Source: Caulobacter sp. BK020 (GTDB lineage: Bacteria; Pseudomonadota; Alphaproteobacteria; Caulobacterales; Caulobacteraceae). From it: a stretch of DNA of 64,000 nt. The notes beneath the pieces are model-generated. The model did no database searches and was not told where the DNA came from. It saw only the letters and a list, made by a program, of their open reading frames with translations. Positions 35,840 through 44,458 of this stretch are shown piece by piece (the stretch's first letter is position 1; each line of letters opens with the position of its first letter). Location of the stretch: assembly GCF_004342605.1 (NCBI RefSeq), contig NZ_SLZL01000003.1, positions 310,001-374,000 of the forward strand, written 5' to 3'. The position numbers were made by a program, and so were the translations under genes.

Positions 35840-36334
35840 TCAGAACCCCTTGCCCGCCGCCTCGTTGATCCCCCGGATCCGCTCCAGCGCCCCCTGCAGG
35901 ATCCAGCCGGCGGCCATCTTGTCGACGACCTCGCCGCGGCGCTTGCGGTTGACGTCGTGCTCGTCGACCAGCACCCGGGTCACGGCCGCCGTCGACAGGC
36001 GCTCGTCCCAGAAGGTGATCGGCAGGTCGGGGTTCAGGCGCAGCAGATTGCGGCCCAGGGCCCGGTTGGACTGGCAGCGCACGCCCTCGCTGCCGTCCAT
36101 GTTCATGGGCAGGCCGATGACGATGCCGACGGCCTTGCGGCTGTCCATCAGCTGGAACAGCGTCCTGGCGTCGTCGCTGAACTTGCCCTTCTTGATCAGG
36201 GCCAGGGGGCTGGCGACGGTCAGGGTGACGTCGGAAACGGCGACGCCGATGGTCTTCTCGCCCGGGTCCAGGCCGACGATCGGCTTGTAGTCGGGGAGGG
36301 CGGCGGCGAATTCGGCGATGTCGAGGACGGGCAT
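35840..36334 (-). CDS. ruvX: Holliday junction resolvase-like protein RuvX/YqgF
   Basis: A 164-residue RNase H-fold nuclease involved in 16S rRNA maturation and/or junction processing. Key features: VGLDPGEKTIGVAVSD with the first catalytic Asp, IGLPMNMDGSEGVRC, and ITFWDERLST plus a late Asp in VVDKMAAGWILQGAL. The length fits the family. It is divergent from gatC. Confidence 0.92.
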   Translation of the reverse strand: MPVLDIAEFAAALPDYKPIVGLDPGEKTIGVAVSDVTLTVASPLALIKKGKFSDDARTLFQLMDSRKAVGIVIGLPMNMDGSEGVRCQSNRALGRNLLRLNPDLPITFWDERLSTAAVTRVLVDEHDVNRKRRGEVVDKMAAGWILQGALERIRGINEAAGKGF

Positions 36335-36415
36335 ATGTCCTCATATCACGGGGAACAGCTTGTCAAAGCGGCCTTCGCCCGGCTAACCCACACGCTCGAA
36401 TTTCAGGAGGCCCCC

Positions 36416-36703
36416 ATGGCCATTGACGCCGCCACCGTGCGGAAGGTCGCGCGGCTCGCCCGCATCGCCGAACCCGAAGAGCGCATCGAGGCCCTGGCCC
36501 AGGAGCTCAACGGCATCATGACGTGGATCGAGCAGCTGGCCGAGGTCGACACCGACGGCGTCGAGCCGCTGACCAGCGTCGTGCACGCCGGCCTGCCGCT
36601 GCGCGACGACGTCGTGACCATGGGCGGCGACGCCGAGCTGGTCACTTCCAACGCCCCCAAGTCGGCGAACGGCTTCTTCGTGGTCCCCAAGGTGGTCGAA
36701 TAG
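36416..36703 (+). CDS. gatC: aspartyl/glutamyl-tRNA amidotransferase subunit C
   Basis: The 95-residue GatC stabilises GatA in the complex that converts Glu-tRNA(Gln) or Asp-tRNA(Asn) to the amidated form. Sequence begins [21 protein letters not shown] and shows the typical [23 protein letters not shown], ending in [17 protein letters not shown] is 5 bases before the ATG. gatA follows 2 bases after the stop. Confidence 0.96.
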   Translation: MAIDAATVRKVARLARIAEPEERIEALAQELNGIMTWIEQLAEVDTDGVEPLTSVVHAGLPLRDDVVTMGGDAELVTSNAPKSANGFFVVPKVVE

Positions 36704-36705
36704 CC

Positions 36706-38178
36706 ATGACGTCCCTGACCTCCCTGACCCTGAAGGGCGCCTTGGACGGGCTGGACGCCGGCGCGTTCACCTCGGTGGAGCTGACCAAGGCCCACATCGA
36801 GGCCGTCGAGGCCGCGCGCGGCCTGAACGCCTTCCTGGTCGAGACGCCCGAGCAGGCCCTGTCGATGGCCGCCGCCTCCGACGCCCGGCGTGCGCTGGGC
36901 GCGGCCCGACCGCTGGACGGCGTTCCGCTGGGCATCAAGGACCTGTTCTGCACGCAGGGCGTGCCGACCACGGCCGCCTCGAAGATCCTCAAGCCGTTCG
37001 TCCCGCATTACGAGTCCACCGTCACCAGCCGGCTGTGGCGCGACGGGGCGGTGATGCTGGGCAAGCTGAACCTGGACGAGTTCGCCATGGGCTCGTCGAA
37101 CGAGACCAGCGCCTACGGCCCGGTGGTCAATCCCTGGCGCAAGGCGGGCTCCAACCAGGCCCTGACCCCGGGCGGCAGCTCGGGCGGCAGCGCCGCCGCC
37201 GTGGCCGCTGACCTGTGCCTGGGCGCCACCGCCACCGACACCGGCGGTTCGATCCGCCAGCCGGCGTCGTTCACCGGCACGGTCGGGATCAAGCCGACCT
37301 ACGGCCGCTGCTCGCGCTGGGGCACGGTGGCCTTCGCCAGCTCGCTGGACCAGGCCGGCCCGATCGCCAAGACGGTCGAGGACGCCGCCATCCTGCTGAC
37401 CTCGATGTCGGGCCACGATCCCAAGGACTCCACCAGCCTGGACGTGCCGGTCCCGGATTTCGCCGCCTTCGTCGGCAGGTCGGTCAGGGGCCTGCGGATC
37501 GGCGTGCCCGAGGAATATCGCGTCGACGGCATGCCGGCCGAAATTCAGAAACTGTGGGACGATGGCGTCGCCTGGCTGAAGGACGCCGGCTGCGAGATCG
37601 TCGAGATCAGCCTGCCGCACACCAAATACGCCCTGCCGGCCTACTACATCGTGGCCCCGGCCGAGGCCTCGTCGAACCTGGCCCGCTACGACGGCATGCG
37701 CTACGGCCTGAGGGCCGAGGGTTCGAACCTGACCGAAGTCTATGAGAACACCCGCGCCCAGGGCTTCGGCGACGAGGTCAAGCGCCGCATCCTGATCGGC
37801 ACCTACGTGCTGTCGGCCGGTTATTACGACGCCTACTACCTGAAGGCCCTGAAGGTGCGCCGCCGCATCGCCGAGGACTTCGACAACGCCTGGGAGAAGG
37901 TCGACGCCATCCTGACCCCGACCGCGCCGTCGGCGGCGTTCGGCCTGGGCGAGAACAGCAACGACCCGATCGCCATGTACCTGAACGACGTGTTCACGGT
38001 GACGACCAACCTGGCGGGCCTGCCGGGCCTCAGCCTGCCCGCCGGCCTGGACGCCAGCGGCCTGCCGCTGGGCCTGCAGATCATCGGCAAGCCGCTGGAT
38101 GAAGGCACGGTGTTCTCGGTGGCCGGGGCGATCGAGAAGGCCGCGGGCTTCAAGGCCAGGGCCGACAAGTGGTGGTGA
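36706..38178 (+). CDS. gatA: glutamyl-tRNA(Gln) amidotransferase subunit A
   Basis: The 490-residue glutaminase subunit of GatCAB. The amidase signature is complete: catalytic Lys in PLGIKDLFC, the Gly/Ser-rich [17 protein letters not shown] with the cis-Ser, and the nucleophile Ser in [15 protein letters not shown]. Ammonia released here is channelled to GatB. The gene is coupled to gatC, and a strong intrinsic terminator follows 26 bases after its stop, so gatB (1.3 kb further on) needs its own promoter. Confidence 0.97.
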   Translation: MTSLTSLTLKGALDGLDAGAFTSVELTKAHIEAVEAARGLNAFLVETPEQALSMAAASDARRALGAARPLDGVPLGIKDLFCTQGVPTTAASKILKPFVPHYESTVTSRLWRDGAVMLGKLNLDEFAMGSSNETSAYGPVVNPWRKAGSNQALTPGGSSGGSAAAVAADLCLGATATDTGGSIRQPASFTGTVGIKPTYGRCSRWGTVAFASSLDQAGPIAKTVEDAAILLTSMSGHDPKDSTSLDVPVPDFAAFVGRSVRGLRIGVPEEYRVDGMPAEIQKLWDDGVAWLKDAGCEIVEISLPHTKYALPAYYIVAPAEASSNLARYDGMRYGLRAEGSNLTEVYENTRAQGFGDEVKRRILIGTYVLSAGYYDAYYLKALKVRRRIAEDFDNAWEKVDAILTPTAPSAAFGLGENSNDPIAMYLNDVFTVTTNLAGLPGLSLPAGLDASGLPLGLQIIGKPLDEGTVFSVAGAIEKAAGFKARADKWW

Positions 38179-38204
38179 TCCGCCGCCTTTAGATGGACGA
38201 AAGG

Positions 38205-38235
38205 AAGGGCGGCCCCGTGAGGAGCCGCCCTTTTT
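38205..38235 (+). terminator. Rho-independent terminator after gatA
   Basis: AAGGGCGGC (38205-38213) pairs with GCCGCCCTT (38224-38232), loop of 10, then a T-run to 38235. It ends the gatCA message, 26 bases after the gatA stop. On the other strand the flanking bases do not form a T-run, so it is oriented. Confidence 0.92.
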
Positions 38236-38256
38236 ACGCTACGCCACGGACAAGGG

Positions 38257-38859
38257 TTACATCGGGGTGTCCGGCGTGGCCGGAACCGGGGCTGGAGCGG
38301 GCGTCGGGGCCGGAACGGCGGCGGGCGCCGAAGCGGCCGGCGCTGCGATCACCGGCGCCGGAGCGGGCGCGGCGGCCGGAGCCGGGACGGTGGCGCTGAC
38401 GTTCTCCGAGGCCGAGCCGGCGTCGGGAGCGGTCTCCGGCGCCGCGCGGCGGGCCGGGGCGGCGCGACGGGCGGGCTGGGTCACGCGCGGCGGCGGAGCC
38501 GTTTCGGCCCGGGCCACCTGGGTCGGCTGCGGGGTCGGCGCGGGCGTCGCGGCGGCCGGAGCCGGCCTCGGCATCGCGGCCGGCGGCGGGGTGATCGGCA
38601 GCGGCCGGGCCTCGGCCACCTTGGCGGGCGGCGCCTCGCCGACCGTCGGCGTCTGGGCCGGCTGGCTCATCAGGCCCCAGGCCAGGCCGCCGGCCGCGAT
38701 CGCCAGCACCGGCAGGCCGATCAGCAGCGGCAGGTTGGATGAAGACTTGCGAGTGGGCGTGCGAGCATAGACCGGCGCGCTGGGAAACAGAGCCGAGGAA
38801 TCGGCGCTGGTCGTGGGCGCGACATAAGGTTCGCTGGCGTCGAGGTTCAGAACAGCCAT
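38257..38859 (-). CDS. hypothetical Ala/Pro-rich single-span membrane protein
   Basis: A 200-residue protein I cannot assign. The N-terminal ~40 residues are hydrophilic, a single membrane span follows (LPLLIGLPVLAIAAGGLAWGL, about residues 43-63; note only its hydrophobicity is used), and the rest is an Ala/Pro-rich, probably extended periplasmic tail with Arg patches (RRAAPARRAAPE). Layout resembles a cell-envelope tether. Low complexity makes homology hard to judge, but it is preceded by GGAGGAC. Confidence 0.6.
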   Translation of the reverse strand: MAVLNLDASEPYVAPTTSADSSALFPSAPVYARTPTRKSSSNLPLLIGLPVLAIAAGGLAWGLMSQPAQTPTVGEAPPAKVAEARPLPITPPPAAMPRPAPAAATPAPTPQPTQVARAETAPPPRVTQPARRAAPARRAAPETAPDAGSASENVSATVPAPAAAPAPAPVIAAPAASAPAAVPAPTPAPAPVPATPDTPM

Positions 38860-39010
38860 GATGTCCTCCTGAGCGATATCTGCGTTCGCGGAGTCAACGG
38901 TGCGCGTCTGTAGCGGTTCCGGTTGGCCTGGAATGACCTTGGTATGGCCCAGAAGCGGTCATTTTTCGGATTGTCCGAAAGCTTCATTTCAGCGCCGGCT
39001 AGCGATCTTG

Positions 39011-39060
39011 TCCCTCCCCCTTGCGGGGAGAGTGGCCCGCGTAGCGGGTCGGGTGGGGGA
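39011..39060. repeat. left inverted repeat of the DUF559 unit
   Basis: A 50-bp hairpin-rich sequence starting TCCCTCCCCCTTGCGGGGAG and ending GGGTCGGGTGGGGGA. It contains its own small hairpin (CCCGCGTAGCGGG). It is an inverted, about 85% matching copy of the right repeat at 39406-39456. The DUF559 ATG lies 8 bases further on. Confidence 0.85.
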
Positions 39061-39067
39061 TCACGCC

Positions 39068-39466
39068 ATGAGCGTTCGCCGCGCCAGGGCCTTGAGGAAG
39101 GCGATGAGCGGACAGGAAGTTCGCCTGTGGGTGCGGTTGCGGGCGCTACGGGAGCGGGGCTTTCACTTTCGGCGGCAGGCGCCGCTGCTGGGGTATTATC
39201 CAGACTTCATCTGCTTGAGCCGAAGGCTCGTCGTGGAGGTGGATGGGCCGCATCACGAGGAGCTCGAACAACGGGATCATGATGTCCATCGCGACCAAGT
39301 TTTGCGGCGTTCGGGCTTCCAAACCTTGCGCTTCTCGACCCGCGCGGTGCATGAGGATGTCGATGCGGTCATGAGCGTGATTTGCCAGGCCTTGAGCGCA
39401 GCGAGCCCCACCCGACCCCTTCGGGGCCACCCTCCCCACAAGGGGGAGGGAAGGGACCTAGGTTGA
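39068..39466 (+). CDS. DUF559 nuclease-like protein
   Basis: A 132-residue protein of the Vsr/restriction-endonuclease-like DUF559 family. It starts MSVRRARALRKAMSGQEVRLW; the nuclease-like core has HFRRQAPLLGYYPDFICLSRRLVVEVDGPHH (the D of YPDF and the E-x-D of VEVDG fit a PD-(D/E)xK metal site), and then RDHDVHRDQVLRRSGFQTLRFSTRAV. The last ~20 residues (SPTRPLRGHPPHKGEG) are encoded by the right inverted repeat. The target is unknown. gatB starts 7 bases after the stop. Confidence 0.85.
   Translation: MSVRRARALRKAMSGQEVRLWVRLRALRERGFHFRRQAPLLGYYPDFICLSRRLVVEVDGPHHEELEQRDHDVHRDQVLRRSGFQTLRFSTRAVHEDVDAVMSVICQALSAASPTRPLRGHPPHKGEGRDLG
39406..39456. repeat. right inverted repeat of the DUF559 unit
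   Basis: Starts CCCCACCCGACCCCTTCGGG and ends CCCTCCCCACAAGGGGGAGGGAAGGGA-like. It is the mirror of the repeat at 39011-39060 and carries the small hairpin CCCCTTCGGGG. It overlaps the 3' end of the DUF559 gene and lies just upstream of gatB. Confidence 0.85.
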
Positions 39467-39473
39467 TTGAGAC

Positions 39474-40973
39474 ATGACCGAAACCGCCTCTTCCAAAGTG
39501 ATCCAAGGCCGTACCGGCCCCTGGGAACTCGTCCTCGGCCTGGAGGTCCACGCCCAGGTCGCCAGCGTGTCCAAGCTGTTCTCCGGCGCCGCCGTCGGCT
39601 TCGGCGCGGGGCCGAACCAGCAGGTCAGCCTGGTGGACGCGGCCATGCCCGGCATGCTGCCCGTGCTGAACCGCTTCTGCGTCGAGCAGGCGGTGAAGAC
39701 CGGCCTGGGCCTGAAGGCGCAGATCAATCTGAAGAGCCGCTTCGACCGCAAGAACTACTTCTATCCCGACCTGCCGCAGGGCTATCAGATCAGCCAGTTC
39801 GACCAGCCGATCGTCGGCGAGGGCGTGGTGAGCGTCGAGCGTGACGACGGCACGACCTTCGACGTGCGCATCGAGCGCCTGCACCTGGAGCAGGACGCCG
39901 GCAAGTCGCTGCACGACCAGGATCCGAACGCCACCTATGTCGACCTGAACCGCGCGGGCACGGCGCTGATGGAGATCGTCTCCCGGCCCGACATGCGCAC
40001 CTCGGAAGAGGCCGCCGCGTACGTCAAGAAGTTGCGCACCATCCTGGTCTATTTGGGCACCTGCGACGGCGACATGGAGAAGGGCAACCTGCGCGCCGAC
40101 GTCAACGTCTCGGTCTGCCGCCCCGGCGACTACGAGAAGTTCCGCGAGACCGGCAGCTTCAGCCATCTGGGCACGCGCTGCGAGATCAAGAACGTCAACT
40201 CGTATCGCTACATCCAGCAGGCCATCGAGTACGAGGCCCGCCGCCAGATCGAGATCCTGGAGGACGGCGGCAAGATCGACCAGGAGACCCGGCTGTTCGA
40301 CCCGAACAAGGGCGAGACCCGGTCGATGCGGTCCAAGGAAGAGGCGCACGACTACCGCTACTTCCCCGACCCCGACCTGCTGCCGCTGGTGCTCGATCCG
40401 GCCTGGGTCAGGCAGATCCAGGAGACCCTGCCGGAACTGCCCGACGCCAAGAAGCAGCGCCTGCAGGGCCAGTACGGCCTGTCGGCCTACGACGCCGGCG
40501 TGTTGATCATCGAGGCCGACCGCGCGGACTATTTCGAAGCCGCCGCGAAAGGCCGCGACGCCAAGCTGGTGGCCAACTGGGTGACCAACGAGCTGCTGTC
40601 GAAGCTGTCGGCCGGCGGCCACGAGATCGCCAACTCGCCTCTGCCGCCGGAAGACATCGCTCAGCTGGTCGAGCTGATCGAGAACGGCACCATCAGCTCC
40701 AAGATCGCCAAGGAGGTCTTCGAGCACATGTGGGCCGGCGAGGGGCGTCCGGCGCAGATCGTCGAGAAGCGCGGCCTGGTCCAGATCAACGACACCGGCG
40801 CCATCGAGGCGGCGATCGACGCGCTGATCGCGGCCAATCCCGACAAGGCGGCGGCCGTGAAGGAAAAGCCCCAGGCCATCGGCTGGTTCGTCGGCCAGGT
40901 GATGAAGGAGACCGGCGGCAAGGCCAATCCGGCCACCGTCAACGAACTGCTGCGGAGCAAGCTGGGGCTGTAG
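39474..40973 (+). CDS. gatB: Asp/Glu-tRNA(Asn/Gln) amidotransferase subunit B
   Basis: The 499-residue subunit that binds and activates the misacylated tRNA. It has [11 protein letters not shown] near the start, [37 protein letters not shown] (kinase/transferase cradle), and the C-terminal helical GatB/YqeY tail domain (about the last 150 residues: [14 protein letters not shown] through [15 protein letters not shown]). The kinase-domain motif with the Zn-site region is intact. It is separated from gatCA by two other genes and a terminator, and is followed by its own terminator. Confidence 0.97.
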   Translation: MTETASSKVIQGRTGPWELVLGLEVHAQVASVSKLFSGAAVGFGAGPNQQVSLVDAAMPGMLPVLNRFCVEQAVKTGLGLKAQINLKSRFDRKNYFYPDLPQGYQISQFDQPIVGEGVVSVERDDGTTFDVRIERLHLEQDAGKSLHDQDPNATYVDLNRAGTALMEIVSRPDMRTSEEAAAYVKKLRTILVYLGTCDGDMEKGNLRADVNVSVCRPGDYEKFRETGSFSHLGTRCEIKNVNSYRYIQQAIEYEARRQIEILEDGGKIDQETRLFDPNKGETRSMRSKEEAHDYRYFPDPDLLPLVLDPAWVRQIQETLPELPDAKKQRLQGQYGLSAYDAGVLIIEADRADYFEAAAKGRDAKLVANWVTNELLSKLSAGGHEIANSPLPPEDIAQLVELIENGTISSKIAKEVFEHMWAGEGRPAQIVEKRGLVQINDTGAIEAAIDALIAANPDKAAAVKEKPQAIGWFVGQVMKETGGKANPATVNELLRSKLGL

Positions 40974-41010
40974 GCCCCGTCGTTCTCCGCTTGGAGCCGG
41001 CAACAACGAC

Positions 41011-41043
41011 AAAGGGCCCGCCGCTCGCGCGACGGGCCCTTTT
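41011..41043 (+). terminator. Rho-independent terminator after gatB
   Basis: AAAGGGCCCG (41011-41020) pairs with CGGGCCCTTT (41032-41041), a GC-rich stem with a T-run at the end (TTTT). It is 38 bases after the gatB stop. On the minus strand the A-run at the left would make it work for the facing gene at 41063 as well. Confidence 0.88.
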
Positions 41044-41062
41044 CACCAACGGAGCGGCAGCC

Positions 41063-41428
41063 TTACGGCTTGGGCGTGTCCGTGGTCGAGCTGGCGGCCG
41101 GATCGGTTTCGGAACCGGCCGGCTTATGGTGCTTCTTGGCCTTCTTCTCGGTCTTGGTGTCGGCGGCCGGCGCCGAGGCGTCGGTCGAGGTGTCCGAAGC
41201 CGTGGCCGAGCTGGGCGTGCCGCTGGCGCTGGCGTCAGCGGCCGGATCCGGGGCGGGGGTGGCGGCCGGGTCCGTGCCGTAGGAGGGCGCGGTGGTGGAC
41301 GAGGACGGCGCGCTCTGCGTCGTCTGGGCGGTCGGGTCGGTGGGCGCGGTCTGCTGAGCCAGGGCCGACCCGGCATAGCCGGCGAGGGTCAGTGCAGCGA
41401 CGGCGGCCGTGAGGCGGAGCTTGGTCAT
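41063..41428 (-). CDS. hypothetical secreted low-complexity protein
   Basis: A 121-residue protein: signal peptide (MTKLRLTAAVAALTLAGYAGSALAQ), then a Ser/Thr/Ala/Pro/Asp-rich region and a Lys/His patch (KTEKKAKKHHKPAG). No known domain. It is probably exported and disordered. The function is unknown. Confidence 0.6.
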   Translation of the reverse strand: MTKLRLTAAVAALTLAGYAGSALAQQTAPTDPTAQTTQSAPSSSTTAPSYGTDPAATPAPDPAADASASGTPSSATASDTSTDASAPAADTKTEKKAKKHHKPAGSETDPAASSTTDTPKP

Positions 41429-41608
41429 GGAAGCGTCTCGTTACTGTCGCGTCGGAAAGTGACACGGCCGGCACGCTGACCTGCGAATGCGGTGGGAATA
41501 ACTCGCCAATCGGGCGATCTTGCCGCATACGCGGCCAGGATGTGGCGAATGGCGACGCTTACCAAGAGTTTTGGAAAGCATCGCCAGGCGCGTCAGGACG
41601 ACATTGGT

Positions 41609-42139
41609 CTAGTTGTTGATGATGTCGAAGATCAGTCCGGTGGCGATCGCCGCCAGGACATAGTCGTTACCGGCGCGGTACCAGTAGTAGCCGCGGGGCG
41701 GCGGACGCAGGCGATAGTATCCGTAGTCATGGATGATATAGCCGTTGCCGCGATAGTAGGGCGGCAGGTAGCCGCCGCGACGCCAGGCGTTGTAACCGGG
41801 CCGATAGCCGGGGTGGCCGTAATAATGGGGGGGCGGGGCCCCATAGCTCCAACGGTTGTTGTAGTAGTAGCCGTTGTAGCGACGGTCATCCCAGCGGTCG
41901 CCGCGATCCCAGCCGCGGTGACGGCCGTTGTCGTGGCGGCCGTCCCAGCGTCCGCCGCGATCATCCCAGCGGCCGTCATGACGGTCACCGCGATCGTCCC
42001 AGCGGCCGTCATGGCGGTCGCCTCGGTCGCCGCGATGATCCCAACGGCCGCGGTCCTGGGCGGATGCGTCGCTCGCGGCGACGGCCATCGGCCCGGCGAC
42101 GGCGGCCACGGTGGCGATGGTGAGCAACAGGCGCTTCAT
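41609..42139 (-). CDS. RcnB-like periplasmic protein
   Basis: A 176-residue protein with a Sec signal (MKRLLLTIATVAAVAGPMA), an Asp/Arg/Gly/His-rich repeat region (DGRWDDRGDRHDGRWDDRGG and variants, residues ~30-85), and a C-terminal domain typical of RcnB: IIHDYGYYRLRPPPRGYYWYRAGNDYVLAAIATG. RcnB homologues sit in the periplasm and affect nickel/cobalt homeostasis, but members with this long repeat are widespread and poorly studied. The repeats may be a metal- or RNA/phosphate-binding region. Confidence 0.82.
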   Translation of the reverse strand: MKRLLLTIATVAAVAGPMAVAASDASAQDRGRWDHRGDRGDRHDGRWDDRGDRHDGRWDDRGGRWDGRHDNGRHRGWDRGDRWDDRRYNGYYYNNRWSYGAPPPHYYGHPGYRPGYNAWRRGGYLPPYYRGNGYIIHDYGYYRLRPPPRGYYWYRAGNDYVLAAIATGLIFDIINN

Positions 42140-42378
42140 ATCCGACGTCTCCTTACTTCGGTCGGCGGCTCTCCGAACCGCCTGTTCCCTCGACCTTGAA
42201 GACAGTTTCCGCCTCGGCGGCTGAACCTGATCTGAACGGCGCCGTCAGGCTGCGGCGTGGGCGGGGTTGGCGACGGGGCTCCGCGCGGCCATGTTGGTGG
42301 TCAAACAAAACCGAGTTTAGGCAAAACCCGCCTTTGGCAGGGCTTGCCTCAGGTCAACGCGTGTCAGGGAGCGCCTGG

Positions 42379-43104
42379 ATGAGCCGTCCGATCGAACTGT
42401 ACTACTGGCCCACGCCCAACGGCTGGAAGATCTCCATCGCCCTGGAGGAGATGGGCCTGCCCTATACGATGATCCCGGTGAACATCGGGGCGGGCGAGCA
42501 GTTCAAGCCGGACTTCCTGGCCATCAGCCCCAACAACCGGATGCCGGCCATCGTCGATCCCGACGGCCCCGACGGCCAGCCGATCTCGGTGTTCGAGTCC
42601 GGGGCCATCCTGCAGTACCTGGGTCGCAAGACGAGCCGGTTCTATGGGACCAGCGAGCGCGAGCGGGTCGAGATCGACCAGTGGCTGATGTGGCAGATGG
42701 GCGGCCTGGGCCCCATGGCCGGCCAGACCCACCATTTCCGCCAGTACGCCGCCGCCATCGTCAGCGACCAGCGCCAGATCGCCTATGGCGCCGTCCGCTA
42801 CACCAACGAGACGCACCGCCTCTATGGCGTGCTGAACAAGCAGCTGGACGGGCGCGACTTCATCTGCGGCCAATTGTCCATCGCCGACTTCGCCTGCTGG
42901 GGATGGGTTGTGCCGTGGAAAAACCAGGGCATCATCCTGGACGAGTTTCCGCACCTGAAGGCCTGGTTCGAGCGCATGGGCGCCCGCGACGCCGTCGAGC
43001 GGGGCTTCAAGCTGGGCGCCGAATTGCGCCGCCAGGGCCTGCAAGCGCCCGGAAAGGCCCAGGAAGAAGCCCGAAAGGTGCTGTTCGGCCAGCGCGCCCG
43101 TTAA
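42379..43104 (+). CDS. glutathione S-transferase family protein (YghU/YfcG-like)
   Basis: A 241-residue glutathione-dependent disulfide-bond oxidoreductase. N-terminal thioredoxin-like domain: IELYYWPTPNGWKISIALEE (with the N and K of the Nu-class site), MIPVNIGAGEQFKPDFLAISPNNRMPAIVD, and FESGAILQYLGRK. The C-terminal helical domain has WLMWQMGGLGPMAGQTHHF and SIADFACWGWV. No active-site Cys is needed for this class. It starts with ATG at 42379 behind GGGAGCGCC. Confidence 0.88.
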   Translation: MSRPIELYYWPTPNGWKISIALEEMGLPYTMIPVNIGAGEQFKPDFLAISPNNRMPAIVDPDGPDGQPISVFESGAILQYLGRKTSRFYGTSERERVEIDQWLMWQMGGLGPMAGQTHHFRQYAAAIVSDQRQIAYGAVRYTNETHRLYGVLNKQLDGRDFICGQLSIADFACWGWVVPWKNQGIILDEFPHLKAWFERMGARDAVERGFKLGAELRRQGLQAPGKAQEEARKVLFGQRAR

Positions 43105-43298
43105 CGCGCTGTATACGCCAGTTTACATTCAGTAACACCCATGAATGCGACGTAATGTCTCTAAACGATTCATGTATTCTCGGGTAAGATTCATGATGTC
43201 GCCGCCTTTAACTATATGTTCAGCGGCGATGGACTTTTCTGTTCTCGAGCCAAGCGGAGCCGGAGGGGCAAGGCGGGCTGGGAAGGGGAATTGAAGTC

Positions 43299-43577
43299 AT
43301 GATGATGAGCATCGAACCGCCGGCCGCCATCCACGGGATCCCGCTGCCGACCCCCGACGCTTCGGGCGACGAGCTGTTCCGCATGGGCATGCTCTATTCG
43401 ACCGGCCAGGGCGGCGCGCCGCTGGACTACGTCTCGGCCCACATGCTGTTCAATCTGGCCGCCATGCGCGGTTCGGTCGAAGCCAAGATCTATCGCAAGG
43501 AAATCTCGCAGGAGATGGCCAGCGAGGACGTCGCCGAAGCCCAGCGCCAGGCGCGCGAATGGCTGGCCCACGGCTGA
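43299..43577 (+). CDS. small Sel1-repeat-like protein
   Basis: A 92-residue protein with one Sel1/TPR-type repeat: DELFRMGMLYSTGQGGAPLD followed by YVSAHMLFNLAAMRGSVEAK, and a C-terminal helix. Sel1 motifs bind partner proteins. Three ATG codons occur at the start; the first is used. Upstream (43105-43298) is a less GC-rich region with two GATTC sites near 43168 and 43190 and no other gene. The partner is unknown. Confidence 0.75.
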   Translation: MMMSIEPPAAIHGIPLPTPDASGDELFRMGMLYSTGQGGAPLDYVSAHMLFNLAAMRGSVEAKIYRKEISQEMASEDVAEAQRQAREWLAHG

Positions 43578-43594
43578 ACCCGCGGTTCAGCCGT
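43570..43594. terminator. hairpin between the Sel1-like gene and hfsD
   Basis: ACGGCTGAAC (43570-43579) pairs perfectly with GTTCAGCCGT (43585-43594), loop of five bases, overlapping the stop of the Sel1-like gene. A second stem (GTCGACCCCCGGCGCGGGGGCGAC-like, just downstream) follows. No T-run, so a bidirectional or Rho-assisted terminator at best. Confidence 0.5.
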
Positions 43595-43620
43595 CGACCC
43601 CCGGCGCGGGGGCGACGGCT

Positions 43621-44373
43621 TCAGTTTCCGCTGAAGCCGTTGATCGCGTAGCTGAAGCTGATCGGCAGCAGGTCGCGGAAGTACTGCTGCATGAACAGGC
43701 CCGCTTCGGACACCCCGCTGCGCGGCACATAGACCACGTCGAACCGGCGCAGCGGCACCAGGTCCGCCCGGCCGTTGGTCATCCCCGCCAGCAGGTTCGC
43801 CGTGCGCAGCATGGCCCGGCCGTTGGGGCCGCGACGAATGATCACAACCGACGTGCGCTTGGCCGAGGTCTTGAACCCGCCGGCCTGGATGATGGCCCGC
43901 AGCGCGTCGCTGTCGCCGGCCATGTCGAAGGCGCCCGGATTGCCGACCTCGCCCCCGACGAACACCTTCAGCGGCGCCGTCGACTTGATCGACACCTGCA
44001 CCTGCGGCCGCAGCAGCTGGCTGGAATAGGCCTGGGTGATCGCCGCTTCCAGCTCGCCGATGGTCCGGTCGGCCGCCATGACCGGCGGGATCAGCGGCAA
44101 AGCGACGCGGCCGTCCGGCTGGACGACCACGGACTTGTTCAGCTCGGCCGCCGAGGGCACGGTGACCTCAAGCTCGTCGCCGGGATAGAACCGGTAGTCG
44201 GGCTCCTGATCCGACCAGTCGGCATAGCCGATATCGGAAAAAGTGGCCGTCGGACGGGCCGTGGGCGTGATCGGCTCGCGGTCCACGTGGCCGCAGCCGG
44301 CCAGGCCGAGCGAGAGCCCGGTGGCCGCGAAGGGCAGGGCGAAAGCCGCCGAAAGGATGGTGCGCCTGTGCAT
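43621..44373 (-). CDS. hfsD: holdfast polysaccharide export protein HfsD
   Basis: A 250-residue outer-membrane polysaccharide export (Wza-like) protein, lipoprotein type: signal ILSAAFALPFAATGLSLGLAGC, with Cys at the lipobox end. The PES domain (YRFYPGDELEVTVPSAAELNKSVVVQPDGRVALPLIP) and SLBB domains (VFVGGEVGNPGAFDMAG and later DVVYVPRSGVSEAGLFMQQY) follow. It would form the pore through which holdfast glycan leaves. It is transcribed divergently from hfsA with 85 bp between. Identity as HfsD rests on the cluster around it. Confidence 0.92.
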   Translation of the reverse strand: MHRRTILSAAFALPFAATGLSLGLAGCGHVDREPITPTARPTATFSDIGYADWSDQEPDYRFYPGDELEVTVPSAAELNKSVVVQPDGRVALPLIPPVMAADRTIGELEAAITQAYSSQLLRPQVQVSIKSTAPLKVFVGGEVGNPGAFDMAGDSDALRAIIQAGGFKTSAKRTSVVIIRRGPNGRAMLRTANLLAGMTNGRADLVPLRRFDVVYVPRSGVSEAGLFMQQYFRDLLPISFSYAINGFSGN

Positions 44374-44396
44374 GCGACAAGTCTTAACAGGAATGG

Positions 44397-44411
44397 GTAA
44401 CGACTCCTTAA
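44397..44411. promoter_or_regulatory. possible CtrA-type site between hfsD and hfsA
   Basis: GTAA-N7-TTAA at 44397-44411 differs from the TTAA-N7-TTAA consensus at one base and contains GACTC, a CcrM (GANTC) site. GGATTC just before the hfsA ATG holds another. This fits a cell-cycle-controlled divergent promoter but is weak evidence alone. Confidence 0.35.
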
Positions 44412-44458
44412 GCGCGCTCCGACCAGGGTGAGGCTGAGATTGAACCCATCGGATTCGC

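Noticed and set aside
38900..39067. Longer start for the DUF559 gene
   Set aside because: The added 56 codons run through the left palindromic repeat; the ATG at 39068 begins the family's conserved N-terminus.
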